Notes under the pieces: generated by a model
Seen by the model: only the letters and a program-made list of their open reading frames with translations
Told to the model about the DNA's origin: nothing
Database searches by the model: none
Assembly (NCBI GenBank): GCA_032690845.1
Contig: CM064434.1
Coordinates: forward strand, 10,542,108 to 10,606,107
DNA from: Eleusine coracana subsp. coracana
Lineage: Eukaryota > Streptophyta > Magnoliopsida > Poales > Poaceae
Direction: 5' to 3'
DNA: 64,000 bases
In this document: positions 1 through 10,469 of the stretch, piece by piece
Layout: the number at the start of each line of letters is the position of its first letter
How positions within the stretch are numbered: the first letter of the stretch is position 1
Translations under genes and position numbers: made by a program

Positions 1-753
1 AGCAAAGCTGGTCGGCAAGATTACATCAAAGAAGGCTATTGAGTTTGTCAAGGATGTCTTCACTCGGTTCAGGGTTCCTCATGATATCATTACCGATAAT
101 GGCACTCAATTTACTTCAGTGGAGTTCCGTGACTTTGCCGATGAGATGGGAATAAAAATCCACTTTGCATCAGTGGCTCATCCTCAAAGCAATGGGCAGG
201 TCGAACGGGCCAATGGTATGATTCTCCAAGGATTGAAGCCTCGGATATTTGACAGGCTTAAGGCTTATGTCGGTCGGTGGGTCAAAGAATTGACTTCGGT
301 TCTTTGGGGGCTTCGTACAAACACCAGTCGGGCAACTGGTCTGTCACCTTTCTCATTGGTCTACGGCTCAAAGGCTATGCTGCCGACCAAAGTCAGCCTT
401 TTTTTGGCACGGGTTCAGGCATATGATGAACAATTTTCTGAGGAGAATCGAGAGATAGATTTGATTGCAGTAGAGGAGTTGCGTGATCACGCTCTATTTC
501 AGTCAGCACTTTACCAACAAGGCTTACGTCGTTATTATGATAAAACATACGTAATCGCCACTTCCAAGTTGGAGATTTAGTGCTTCGCCGAGTACAGTCA
601 ACGAAGAACAAGCATAAGCTTTCTCCAAAGTGGGAAGGACCATATGTCGTGAAGGAAGTCACTCGCCCGGGGGCTTACCGACTGATGTATGAAGACGGTG
701 ATGATATACCAAAGTCTTGGAACATAAATCAGCTACGTCATTTCTATACTTAA
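1..753 (+). pseudogene. Ty3/gypsy (Tat-type) integrase, 3' end of pol
   Basis: This is the C-terminal half of a retrotransposon integrase; the window starts inside it. The catalytic core shows TDNGTQF (second Asp, near base 95) and HPQSNGQVERANG (Glu), spaced as in the DDE core of plant Ty3/gypsy integrases. After the core comes the GPF/GPY-type C-terminal module: GDLVLRR, then KWEGPYVV near 630-650, ending at a TAA at 751-753. The first frame stops at 578-580. The C-terminal module continues in another frame, so a one-base frameshift lies near 543-556 and the copy is dead. Downstream come a spacer, an antisense ORF and an LTR, which is the Tat-lineage layout. The family call is firm; the lineage is inferred from that layout. 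Confidence 0.9.
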
Positions 754-1268
754 TTATTCCTTTGTATATTTATATATTATTCATGAATGAAACTTCGGTC
801 TTTTTGATGATTTTCATTCTATATTGTCTCGATTCCTTAATTTATTTTATTAAACAATCGAGCTAGGAGGCTAGCAATAATGTCCCACTTCAGTCTAACC
901 GTATTTTGGTTTTGGACTACTTTCTAACCGATTTCTTCTCTTTGAATACGGTCTTTATTTTCTTGGTCTAACGTCTATACATTATGGTTATATACTTTAT
1001 ACTGCACATCCGACTACCACTACACTAAACCTAGAGCCAAAGTACGAGAGGTCATGTGTCGATTGGTCAACTCTGCTTGTTACGCGGTTACGAGTCACAA
1101 CCTAAAATGTTAAGATAGACCGATACAATTTGAGTTTCTCAATGACAGAAACATACTTATGACATTTTTTTATCAATCTTTTAAAGTTGATAAGCATGAA
1201 ACTAGATTACATACAGGTAACATTGTTTCATTACATAGATACTGCTAATGATCTTTAATATTACAGGA
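754..1268. other. Tat element spacer between pol and antisense ORF
   Basis: AT-rich sequence with no open frame of note and no motif I recognise. It lies between the integrase stop and the tail of the antisense ORF, where Tat-type elements carry a variable non-coding spacer. Confidence 0.6.
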
Positions 1269-1269
1269 T

Positions 1270-4079
1270 TTATAGCTCCTTTGAAGGAGAGGAAGATTCA
1301 GCTCGACGCTCAACCTCAAGAGTTGCTGGGGGAGTAGGCACAATCGGATTGATCTCTATATTGTCGACCAAAGCTCGGGAAGTCTCCAGCATGGAATCCA
1401 AAAGCAATTGGCATTGGTCATCAGTCAAGTCTGGGTTGAAGCCCTCCTTGATCTTGTCCAATGGCAGAGCGGAGACCAAGATTGGCAAATAGCCAAAACC
1501 TCACTCCTAGCTTCGGTCGCCACTCGACAAGTGTTATGAGCAATATCTTCTGACGAATGCTCCAGCAAGTACTCCAAGGAATGGCCAGACTGCTCCACTC
1601 GGTTGGCATGAACATAGTCCATTGCCTTTCGAGCAGCGTAAGATAGAGCTGCAAATGATAATTTGTTGGTCAGTATGATCAAAAGAGTAATCGAGCAGAT
1701 GTGAGAAATAAAGAAGGGCTTACTGGCAAGTTTATATTTGAAGAATTTGGAGGTTCTCTTAGCTTCCTCTATCCTGGCGTCAGCCTCCTTCAGCTCCTTC
1801 TGTAGCCAAGTGATCTCGGCCTTTTGGTCCTCAACTGACTTGGAGAGGTTTTCCTTCTCAGTATTTAAGGCATTGACAAACCTTTGCTGATTAGAAGTCA
1901 ACTTCTCTAGGTCGGCAACCTTCTGATCACGAGCTAAAAGACAAATATTTGAATCTTTAGCGCTAGAGTGATTGGTTGGTTATTTAAACAACAGGTGGTG
2001 AGTGATCTTACCAGCTAAATCTTCTCGACCTTGGTTTAAAGCCTTGGTTATTTCTCTTTGGTCGGTCTGCAGCTTTTCAATCTCCTTCTATGCTTTGGCA
2101 AGCTGCTTACCGGTGACTAGCAAAACACCAGTAAAGTGTTAGTCTTATTGAAAGACTCGAAGGCCAAAGAGTTTAGGACATACCAAAAGTTTTGGCTTCA
2201 AGGTATTCCACCCTAGCCTGTTTTCTCTCTACGAGAGCATACATTTTCTGTATACAGAAAGGGGTTAAGCTTAAAGACAAGATTAAGGCAAAGCAAAAGC
2301 AGGGTATTGAAGTACCTTGCTAGCTTCTCGATGTTGATGCATGATTTCCACGTCTTCCACCTGGGGCCGACCGAGTAAATCTGTAGATAATGTCGCCTTA
2401 CCTTTGTCAAGAGGTGAAGGGACGACGGTAGGAGCAGGTTGGGGTACAGGCACCGGAATGGGGACATGAATTGCCTTGTCGACTGGCTTATCCACCTCGG
2501 TCGGCGTGTTTTATGACTTGCCGACCGACTTGGGCACATCAGTCGGGCGAGGAGGAGGTCCAGACCAAGTGTCTCCGGACTCTTGGGCACTCTAAGAATC
2601 ACTCGTCCGACCACTGTCAAAATGAATATGGAAGAGATTAAGATGTGTTACGGATGGCAATAAGAGACAAGGAGCATAAGGGTAAAGAATTAACCTAGGG
2701 GCCTTCAAGAGCTTAATTCGGCACAACCTCTTCTTCGAAGAAGTCGACTGAAAATCAGTCTCCTTCCTCTTCAGGGCAGATTTTTCTGCCTTGTCAGTCT
2801 GATCCACTTTCCCCGCATCACTCTGAGTTTGGCTCGGGGGCTCCGATTGGCTTGAAGGTCGGTCGGAGGGAGTGGGGGTGTGATGACCAGCGTCAGCAGA
2901 CGGCAACTCTTCGTCATCATCCTGATCTCCTATATATTGCCATCGGCGCCCAACAGTCTGCTTTACTCGCCGGCCGGGGGGAGGCAGGGTGGAGACCGGG
3001 TCAGGACGAGCGCCTGCAGAAGAGCTCGAGCCTCCAGTGCCGGTCTGCTGCGTCTTCTCAACATAGTCCGGTCCCTCGGAATCGGTCGGAGGGAGCGAAG
3101 GATGAGAAATATAAGTATCCAAAACCTGCACAGGAATCAAAGTATCAAGCAGGGCATCAAGACAAGAACTTAAAGGATTGCTCAAAACAGACTAAGGCTT
3201 ACCTGGGCCCGCATAGTGCCCTTGTTATACGCCTTCTTGATTAGCGAGTCATCCTAAAGGAGATCTCCTTCAAACATTTTTGACAGGCGTTTCTTACGGA
3301 GTTCACCATTCGGCGGGTCAGGCACCTCTCTGGTTTCATCATTATTGACGTAATTCCACGCCGAGTGACTCTGTAGCTTTAGGGGCTACACTCTGTGAAC
3401 TATCTTCTTTAGCAGAGTGACCACCTAAGGATCGGTCGGATCGGGCTTCTCTGTCCATTGCGCCAGAGGAATCGCCTTGGCACCGGTGAAATCAGAAAGA
3501 ACAGGGGGAGGGTTGTCACAATAAAACCACTCAACCTTCCAGTTCTTGTTCCCGATCTTCAATGGCCCATTTATGTACGCCTCCTTCTTGCACAACTGGA
3601 AGCCAACGCCGCTTATAGCTACTTGATTGTCCTTGGTCGGCAGCGGACGGAGGACAAACAGATGGCAGAATAAATTGAAATGAGGGAGGATTCCCAGAAA
3701 TGCTTCGCACATGTGCATGAAGATGGTGATGTGAAGGATGGAATTGGGATTGAGGTTGACAAGTTCAATCTCATAAAAAGAAAAGGAGCCCGCGCAAGAA
3801 GCTGCAGTAGGGGACTCCAAGGCCATGCTCGAAGAACGAGCGGAATATAACTATCTATTTATGAATAGGGATGGGGCAAGATTTACGGGGTACCTTCTAG
3901 TTGATCCGCACTTGCTCTGGAAGGATGCCATCGACCACCATCTGATTCATGTTGGCCTGGGAGAGGTTGCTATTCGAGAACTCCCGAAGCTGCTCCGGGA
4001 TGTCGATCTCCGATGAGGAGGACGCGGCGTCGGCAGTGGGAGTGGCAGGGATCGAGGTTGAAACCTTCTTGCGACCCAT
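1270..4079 (-). pseudogene. Tat antisense ORF (Transposase_28-like plus coiled coil), spliced
   Basis: A multi-exon reading frame runs opposite to pol, as known for extra antisense ORFs of plant Tat-type gypsy elements. The likely start is the ATG at 4077-4079 (MGRKKVSTS). The segment 3826-3425 has the conserved core of the 'putative gypsy-type transposon' family (PF04195-like): LNPNSILHI, HMCEAFLGILPHF and a WK..WFY block. A Ser/Pro/Asp-rich, Lys/Arg-ending middle (3185-2592) follows, then a Pro-rich piece (2495-2283). Next is a heptad-like coiled coil (1901-1740, NTEKENLSKSVEDQK) and a C-terminus ending at 1270. A clean GT-AG intron of 75 bp on the minus strand spans 1723-1649; joining across it keeps the frame. 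Other junctions are unclear and the PF04195 domain looks internally shortened. Function is unknown, and I see no transposase catalytic motif. Confidence 0.65.
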
Positions 4080-4287
4080 AGCGATGATGGATTTGGGCGT
4101 GGCAGATCAAATGCTGAACCCTAGCAAAGGCTTGGGGGCTAAGCGCGGCAAGATCTGCGGCGACCGGAAGTGGCGGTGCTAACCCTAGCTGGAAAGCTGA
4201 GGAGCTGCTGAGAACAGAGGAGGCGCGAGGAAGATGAAAGGTTTGTGCATAAATGCGGCATGGACTGATAGTCAACCCGACGTTGCC

Positions 4288-4294
4288 TTTTATA
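4288..4294 (-). promoter_or_regulatory. TATA box of the antisense ORF
   Basis: TATAAAA on the minus strand, about 210 bp upstream of the likely antisense start at 4079 and pointing into it. It lies inside the element, not in the LTR. The second Tat element in this window has the same arrangement at 35050-35057. Confidence 0.5.
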
Positions 4295-5064
4295 CTCCCG
4301 CTTTTTGACCTAAGGGTCCCATGGGCCGAGGTGGGCCGTACAGTGATGAAAATTTTTGCTTAAGCAAAGATTGGTTAAGGATCTTAAGTATGATTAGGGT
4401 CTAAACCCTTAAGAAATAATGCTCGGAGGCTTCTTTGATGCGAAGCATTTGAAAATTATTTAGCCATATCTATATGATTTGATGATCATATAGCAAAGGA
4501 CTTGATGGTCATATGAATATAAGTTCAAAGGTTATGGTATTGATTGAAGTCGATAACCAAATTGTCAAAATTGGGCTTATGGATAATTAGAGTGACTAAT
4601 TATCAGGGAAAGATTATATTATGATTGATGTCATTTGGCTTAGTACCCTCATATGATTGATGTCATATTGGTCCACCTGAATTGAATATGATTGAAATCA
4701 TAAACTTCAAACCGACCAGTCACTCGGACATGATGAATGTCACTCGGCCTATGTGATAATCGGTCGGCAAATCTAAAGCTTTGCAAGTTAACTTACTGGT
4801 TTGATGACCAGAGGATTATTAGGCTCAAGCTTGATGGTTTGAGTAAAATATATACAAAATAATAAGAGCTAATATAATTAGGCTCTTACATTATTTGTTA
4901 AGTCTCTAAATTATATAAGAGTCGGGGGTACACCTGATCAGGTGCACCTAACCGGTGCACCAGATCTATCAGGAACTTCGATAAAGAGGTCTTCCTAATT
5001 GATGATCTATATTGAAGATCGTTGGAGAGTTGAAGCTCAAAATCATGAAGCACTCGGGGGCTGC
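4295..5064. other. Tat element non-coding region and polypurine tract
   Basis: AT-rich non-coding stretch between antisense promoter and LTR. It contains several imperfect copies of a 'tgattgatgtcat'-like word (around 4620-4720), probably a decayed minor repeat. The last bases, near 5053-5064 (CTCGGGGGCTGC), are the likely polypurine tract priming plus-strand synthesis just before the LTR. Confidence 0.5.
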
Positions 5065-5483
5065 TGTGGGATACTTGCCTTACGGGTATCCTCATACAAG
5101 ACTAATTCGGTAGCCGATCGAGTATTTTATCGGCAATGAAGCCGACCGACTCAACTTAGAGCGCAAGACATGTAGAGATAGACTTTCTATGTAAACCTTA
5201 AGGGGTTACATCTACGACTCTTCATGTACCCCCTGCCGACCGGATATATAAGGCGGCAGGGTACCCCTCATCGAGGGACAGAAGTTGACAAGTCTCACAA
5301 TATCAATACAATACACAGAATACAGGACGTAGGAGTTTTACTCTCATCGAGAGGGCCCGAACCTGTATAACTTGGCGTCTTGTGTTATCATCGTAGTTTT
5401 TAGTCTCGACGTAACCCTATATATTTTACTGCTGATCTCAAACTTCGACACTGCTATTTACTTTGGTTGGGGCCGGCCCAACA
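5065..5483 (+). repeat. 3' LTR of the first Tat element
   Basis: Starts TGTGGGATAC right after the G-rich tract and ends ...GGCCCAACA, about 419 bp. A TATA box (TATATAA) is at 5245-5251. The 5' LTR lies outside the window, so the boundaries rest on the TG...CA termini and the tract only. The flanking target-site duplication cannot be checked here. Confidence 0.7.
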
Positions 5484-5980
5484 ACCAGCATTGCAATAAC
5501 GACGTTGCATGTATTAGTTGTTTCATTTTGCCAGATAAATAATGTTTAACTTTTTGGGATAATACAATCTTTGACTTTTGATATTTAGTTAAGAGCATGT
5601 GTCTGAGAAAGACAGACCGTACATCTCAATCTCAAACTGTAATTATATATTGTTAATTAATATGTTAACATAAAATATGCAATGATATAATGTTTAAATC
5701 GATTGAGAAAAGGGAGCAGATGAGCTCTTCCTAGCGTCTAGAACGATACCTATCCAATTTTAGAGAAAAAAACTCGACAACGGCATATTAGGGGCCACAA
5801 CCGGACAGCCGCTGGTGGGAAAGGGCGTAGTGAACTCACGATGTGGATGGCAATGTTTGATTTGTGTGTCAACAATTGAAAATTATATTTCTACCTTGCA
5901 ATTTTGATCTTTATATATTGTACAATGCACAAGAAAAATATATTGATATTTTGATTATTAATGACTTGTACTTATCAATT
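5484..5980. other. AT-rich intergenic DNA
   Basis: No gene or recognisable element. Small frames are chance openings in AT-rich sequence. Confidence 0.5.
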
Positions 5981-6425
5981 GAGGTGAGGTCGTCTAAACT
6001 ATTTTTTTCATGTCTAAATATGTCTGTAACATTGTCATATTCAGTTTGTATTCTACAATGATTCACCAATTAGTTTAAGTTGTTTTTGAACTATTTTTTA
6101 ATTCTTTGTTGAATTTGACTCCGATTTCAATTTAATATTTCATACTAACAATAATTAATCATCTATTAATTTAACATTATATTTTTGGATAATATAATCT
6201 CTACAACTTATTATTTGAGATGAGGGCGTCTAGACCACTTTTTTCGTGTCCAGATGTATTCGTAATATTGTCGTATTCAGTTTGTATCCTACAATGATTC
6301 ACCAATCAGTTTGAGGTGTTTTTGAACCATTTTCTAATACTTTGTTGAATTAGACTTCGATTTTAATTTGATATTTCATACTATCAACAATTAATCATCT
6401 ATTGCTTTGCCATCATATTTTGAAT
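5981..6425. repeat. Two-copy tandem repeat, period about 236 bp
   Basis: The block starting GAGGTGAGGTCGTCT at 5981 recurs as GAGATGAGGGCGTCT at 6217. Similarity continues through the shared words TACAATGATTCACCAAT and ATTAATCATCTATT. The copies differ by many point changes, so the duplication is old. No coding potential. Confidence 0.75.
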
Positions 6426-6599
6426 GGAAACTAATAACAAGAATCCCAACAATAACTCACTCTAAAATTATTATAATAAATATTTTTTTAAAAAAACTAA
6501 AAAAAATAAAGCAAAATAAAAATAGAGCAAATGCTCAAGCCAAAAAAATTGATTAATTGAAAACCTTTTACAGTTATAAAAAACATTCTAACTATAAAT

Positions 6600-6644
6600 T
6601 TTTTTTAATAAAGACACGTAGCAACACACGGGTATTTTGCTAGT
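6600..6644 (+). mobile_element. Helitron-like 3' terminus
   Basis: A short inverted repeat TAGCAA (6619-6624) / TTGCTA (6637-6642) overlaps a terminal CTAG (6640-6643) followed by T. This resembles the hairpin plus CTRR end of plant Helitrons. Related ends occur at 10433-10462 and 11799-11829. No Rep/helicase gene is present, so this would be a non-autonomous element; the 5' end is not assigned. Confidence 0.4.
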
Positions 6645-7087
6645 GACTTATATATGTAGGGTTGATAATTACGTAAATAACCCAATATATTGAAAAACAA
6701 AACATTTGGCTTATCATTAAATCTACATAAATTTCTTTCAAGCAGTCTTCTATATACTCTACATGACCCAACGACTTATTCCAACCATAACAAAAGACAA
6801 TGCACCATAACATAATTAATACATCCTTTATACAATAATTGTCCATGCAACACTAAGGTTTATGTCATTAACTACAACACCAAATTCTCTCTGAGCTGTA
6901 AGAATAAGGTTAAATCAAGTATTTCCTCTCTTGCCTCCTTAGCATTATCACATAGCAAACCTTTAGAATGAAGACATACTAGGTGAAGTAAAGTAAGGTC
7001 AAACCATAAAACCTTCCGTCCAAAAAAAAATCATCTATATTATATTATTGTTTTTTTAGTAACGCACAAATTAGTATATATATTATT
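6645..7087. other. AT-rich intergenic DNA with a decayed Helitron-like end
   Basis: No gene. A weak copy of the same terminal sequence (TAGTAACGCACAAATTAGTA) lies at 7057-7076, just before the recurrent 'TTATTCTGCC' motif. Confidence 0.35.
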
Positions 7088-7124
7088 ATTAAATTAAGTG
7101 GCGTGGTCCGGCCGTTATTCTGCC
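7088..7124 (+). repeat. Recurrent ATTAAATTA...TTATTCTGCC motif, copy 1
   Basis: First of five copies of a roughly 36-bp word with the pattern ATTAAATTA, then GTGGCGTCGTCC-like, then TTATTCTGCC. The others are at 7940-7970, 9535-9569, 11834-11873 and 11950-11988. Several follow a Helitron-like 3' end in the same order, so they may mark 5' ends of one element family. That reading is inference. Confidence 0.6.
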
Positions 7125-7911
7125 TCCAAACCTTTATGGCTCAGTACTCCGCGCCGTCATCAACCGGTCCAGGCCGTCGCGGGCGAGGGCGAGTTCATCG
7201 ACGTCGTCGCTGACGACGTGGCCGTTGACGGGAAGAAGCTCTTCGCCGTCGGGCTGTTGAACCCGCTGCTCCTCGACGACGCGAAGCAGAGCGAGACGCT
7301 GCACGCGTGCCTAGAGTGGCTGGACAAGCAGCCGACGGCGTCGGTGGTGTACGTGTCGTTCCGCACCACGTCGACGCTGCAAGCAGAGCAGGTGGCGGAG
7401 CTCGCCGCGGCAGGAAGCAGCGGTTCATCTGAGTGCTGCGTGACGCGGACCGCGGCAATGTATTCACCGAGCACCACGGCAACAGCCGGCACGCGGAGCT
7501 GATTGCCGAGTTCACCAAGCAAACAGAAGGAAAGGGGTTGGTGGTCACCGGGTCGGCGCCACAGCGGCGTTCATGAGCCACTGCGGGTGGAAGTGGAACT
7601 CGATCGTGGAAAGCCTCAGCCACGGGAAGCCCATCCTCGCCTGGCCCATGCACTGCGACCAGCCATGGGACGCTGAGCTGGTGTGCAACTACCTCGAGGT
7701 CGGAATGCTCGTGCGGCCCTGGGAGAAGTACGATGAGGTGGTGCCGGCGGCCGCGATGAGACAGGTCATCGAGGACGTCATGCTTTCTGGAAAAGGAATG
7801 GCAATGCGACAGCGAGCGAAGGTGCTAGGAGAGTCCGTCCGTGCCTCCCGCACTGACGGCGGCTCATCGCGAAAAGACCTGAATGACTTCATTGCTTATG
7901 TCACGAGATAA
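7098..7911 (+). pseudogene. Zeatin O-glucosyltransferase-like (UGT93 type) pseudogene
   Basis: This is a family-1 UDP-glycosyltransferase fragment resembling cis-zeatin O-glucosyltransferases, cytosolic enzymes that store cytokinin as O-glucosides. The first open part (to about 7405) carries DGKKLFAVG.LNPLL, CLEWLDKQP and SVVYVSF. The second (7573-7911) carries most of the plant secondary product glycosyltransferase box: MSHCGWK..NSIVESLSHGKP, then DQPWDAELV. The N-terminal acceptor half is missing. Between the parts a TGA sits where a Trp codon is expected after QRFI. The frame then shifts, and the start of the sugar-donor box after APQ is deleted. Two extra residues (KW) interrupt HCGW-NS. 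High GC against AT-rich flanks and bordering repeat motifs suggest capture by a transposon. Dead copy; family call firm. Confidence 0.88.
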
Positions 7912-7939
7912 TCTGCTTGTCTCTACAACTAATGATCTG

Positions 7940-7970
7940 AGGTGGCGTCGGCCTCCTGTTATTCTGCCCC
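7940..7970 (+). repeat. Recurrent TTATTCTGCC motif, copy 2
   Basis: AGGTGGCGTCGG...TTATTCTGCCCC directly after the glycosyltransferase fragment. This copy lacks the ATTAAATTA lead and is followed by a second partial word, GGTTATTCTG. Confidence 0.5.
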
Positions 7971-8126
7971 TCTCGGTTATTCTGAATAGCTTTTGGTTGA
8001 GTCTGTTAAGTAAAAGAAAAGGATCCAAGCCTATTACGGAATCCAAGTCTGTTCTGTAAATAAAGTTTCTATAAACCATGAGAAAAAGAAGCAGAGTCCA
8101 ATTCCAAACGATGTTGTTTGCTCCTA

Positions 8127-8203
8127 CTCCCTCCGTGTAAAAATATTTAAAATATTTGACTTTGATCAAACTTAAAAATGCTTATATTTTTGGACAGAGG
8201 TAG
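8127..8203. mobile_element. Stowaway-type MITE
   Basis: A 77-bp element with terminal inverted repeats CTCCCTCCGT (left) and ACAGAGGTAG (right, imperfect), flanked by TA on both sides (8125-8126 and 8204-8205). It has the size, TIR and TA target typical of grass Stowaway (Tc1/mariner-derived) elements. The right TIR carries two changes, so it is an old copy. Confidence 0.75.
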
Positions 8204-8641
8204 TACAAAGGAGTGGTGAAAAGATCGCATCACCACCATGGAGATCATTCATCATCGCCGCATGCCGCCATTCGTCGATCACATTCTCCGTGGAGAGACA
8301 TGTCATTCAACTATGACTTGTCTTCATGCTTGAGGAAAGTTGAGGATGCTGTAGAATAAGTGAACTGTGCATCACCGCTGCTGCAACCGGCTTTGATGTC
8401 TACATGCATATAGAGCTACGCACTGGTGTTGATGTGATAGCTATCAGTCACCATGCATGTGTGCAGGCTACGACATTAGCCAACTCAATAAATGCCATCA
8501 AGGATTCAAAGAGTCTTCAACTCACATTTTATAATAATGCTATTTCGATTAGCCAATGAACCTGGTCTTGGTCTCTGTTGCATGGGCGCCGCCCACTTTG
8601 GTGCTTGGACGACAGCCTTCTTGATGATCACGAGACCCAAG
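8204..8641. other. Unassigned intergenic DNA
   Basis: No recognisable gene or repeat. Balanced composition and short chance frames only. Confidence 0.4.
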
Positions 8642-9216
8642 CAGGGTTGACATAACCGGGGTTAACCGACCATCGGATAACCGGTGCGGTCCGGTTACAC
8701 CGGTCGGCCGGTTAACCCCCGGTCCGAATTTGAATATTTTTGAAATTTGAAAAAATTTGTATGAAAAATTTGGTAAAAAACTAGAGATGAAATGAATATT
8801 TATGGTGAAGAGAACATCTAAATTCGAGGTCATTTGACATTGAAAAAAATGATGGAAATAAAAAAAGAAAAAAAAAGAAAGAAAAAAAACATACCTTATC
8901 CTCTGGAATCCACCCATCCAAACGCTCCCGTGCCCACAACTCTACCTCGCACGCGTCCGCCCCGAGTCGCCGCCCCCAATCGTCACCGGAATCGTCACTG
9001 CCGTCAGCCACAGTGAGCGCCGGCGGGCGCATCCGGCCGAGACAGGAGGCACCCCGGCTAGCCGCCTGCCTCTCCCGGTTAACCGCCCGGCCGGAGCGAA
9101 TAGCGGCTAGCCGGCCTCGATGCGGAGATCTGCGGCTCGGGTTACGGTCGGTTAGCTGGTCGGTTAGGTCAGTTAACCGCTGAACCGGGCCCGGTCGGTT
9201 ATGTTAACCTTGCCTG
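8642..9216. mobile_element. hAT-like non-autonomous element
   Basis: The left end CAGGGTTGACATAACCG (8642-8658) matches the inverted right end CAGGCAAGGTTAACATAACCG (9196-9216) with a small indel. Both subterminal regions are packed with GGTTAACCG-type words. CAGG termini suggest the hAT superfamily, but I find no convincing 8-bp target duplication, so the superfamily is tentative. No transposase remains inside. Confidence 0.5.
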
Positions 9217-9594
9217 CGGATGCGCATATCAGGTTTGTCGCCACTGCCCTGTCCATTTACATATGTGTATGTGTACTCATGCATACGAGGTTAGGAGGGT
9301 GTTTGCATATGGTTGTTTTCATTGCTATCCATCACGTGGTCATCAAGAGGAATGGCAAATGGATTTTGATTCTTTGATTTGTACAAATTATATCATGTGC
9401 AGTGTAAATTGATTCGATGCCTGCGCAAGTTATTATGCATCATATACTAAATTTTTTAATATATGGTACTATAGTTTGTTTGTATTTTAGGTCTATGGGT
9501 ACTTTGCAAGTCTTTACATTATATTATACACCTAATTAAATTACATGGCGTCGTCCGCCTTATTCTGCCATACTACCAGTTTTACTATAGCGTG
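9217..9594. other. Unassigned DNA with Helitron-like end and motif copy 3
   Basis: Contains a decayed terminal word (CTATGGGTACTTTGCAAGT, around 9493-9512) and then the third recurrent motif copy at 9535-9569 (ATTAAATTA...CCTTATTCTGCC). Otherwise featureless. Confidence 0.4.
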
Positions 9595-10415
9595 TGTTGG
9601 CTGATGTATTGCGTGTGTGTGCGTATCGTTCCTATTAGCCCAGTTGGATACGATATGTCCCTGCCTATATATATGTAACAAATCATCTGTACACAGATCA
9701 ATGCATTAGAATAGGTTGATCCTGCTCCGCTTCCGTAACCTAGACCTTCGCCAATCTTCTGGCAGCCACCGTCGCGAGGTCTCCTCGTCGCCTGCTTATC
9801 ACCGGTCCTTTAACTATTAATCCGACGTGCGATCCCCGCACGCTTGTCCACCCCGTCGTTGAAACTACCGACCCGCCGCTGTTGCGATCTACTCGCCAGT
9901 CTGGTCTACTAGCTTTCACTAGGATCCTAGACGTCGCTGACTCGTCGCCGGCTTCTCATCGATGACTCCCGCGGAGGGAGCCGCCGCCAAAGCCGAAGGT
10001 GATCGTGTGGCTCGTGAAGAAGCAAATCATGTCGCGCGTGAGGAGGCCACGCGTGCCATCGTTCTTGCGAATGAAGTCGCTGCTCTGCATGCCCAGGCGG
10101 TGGTTGTGCCAACAGCAACGGCCAATGGCGTGAGCTCTTTCTCGTGGTCCTCGGCAAGTACCAACTCAAGGACCACGTGCTGTCTGATGCTACTCATTCT
10201 GTTCATGCTGATTGGGCACGCATGGACTGCATGGTGTTGACCTGGATTTCCAATACAATATCACCTAATCTCCTATCAGTTGTTATGCTCCGTGACACCA
10301 CATCGCGGGCAGCTTGGCTTCGCCTTGATGAAGAGTTCCTCGGCAACAAGGAGAGTCGTGCGCTTCAACTTGAGGCTGAGTTTCCCAGTTTCATGCAAGG
10401 TGAGTGTTTATTTTG
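9595..10415 (+). pseudogene. Ty1/copia LTR scrap and gag fragment
   Basis: A TGTTGGCTGATG start at 9595 and a TATATATA box near 9665 look like part of a copia LTR. A gag frame begins at 9962 (MTPAEGAAAKAEGD, Ala/Glu-rich) and after a frameshift near 10140 continues as VLGKYQLKDHV, MVLTWISNTISPNLL and FLGNKESRALQLEAEF. These are hallmarks of plant copia Gag, which packages element RNA. It breaks off at about 10400, where unrelated sequence starts. No protease or pol remains. Confidence 0.7.
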
Positions 10416-10462
10416 TTGAGTTTTTTAAAAGTCCGTAGCAACTGCTACGGATACTTTGCTAT
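10416..10462 (+). mobile_element. Hairpin of Helitron-like type interrupting the gag fragment
   Basis: CCGTAGCA-AC-TGCTACGG (10433-10450) is a perfect 8-bp stem with a 2-base loop, followed by ATACTTTGCTAT. The surrounding words match the ends at 6600-6644 and 11790-11829, but the final CTAG is CTAT here. Confidence 0.4.
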
Positions 10463-10469
10463 CTCTACT

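Noticed and set aside
2852..3244. 130-aa plus-strand frame in the first Tat element
   Set aside because: Opposite the Ser/Pro-rich antisense ORF and without domain features; the minus strand carries the conserved gene order.
8642..9216. Firm hAT assignment of the GGTTAACCG-rich element
   Set aside because: CAGG ends fit, but no 8-bp target duplication could be found; kept as tentative only.
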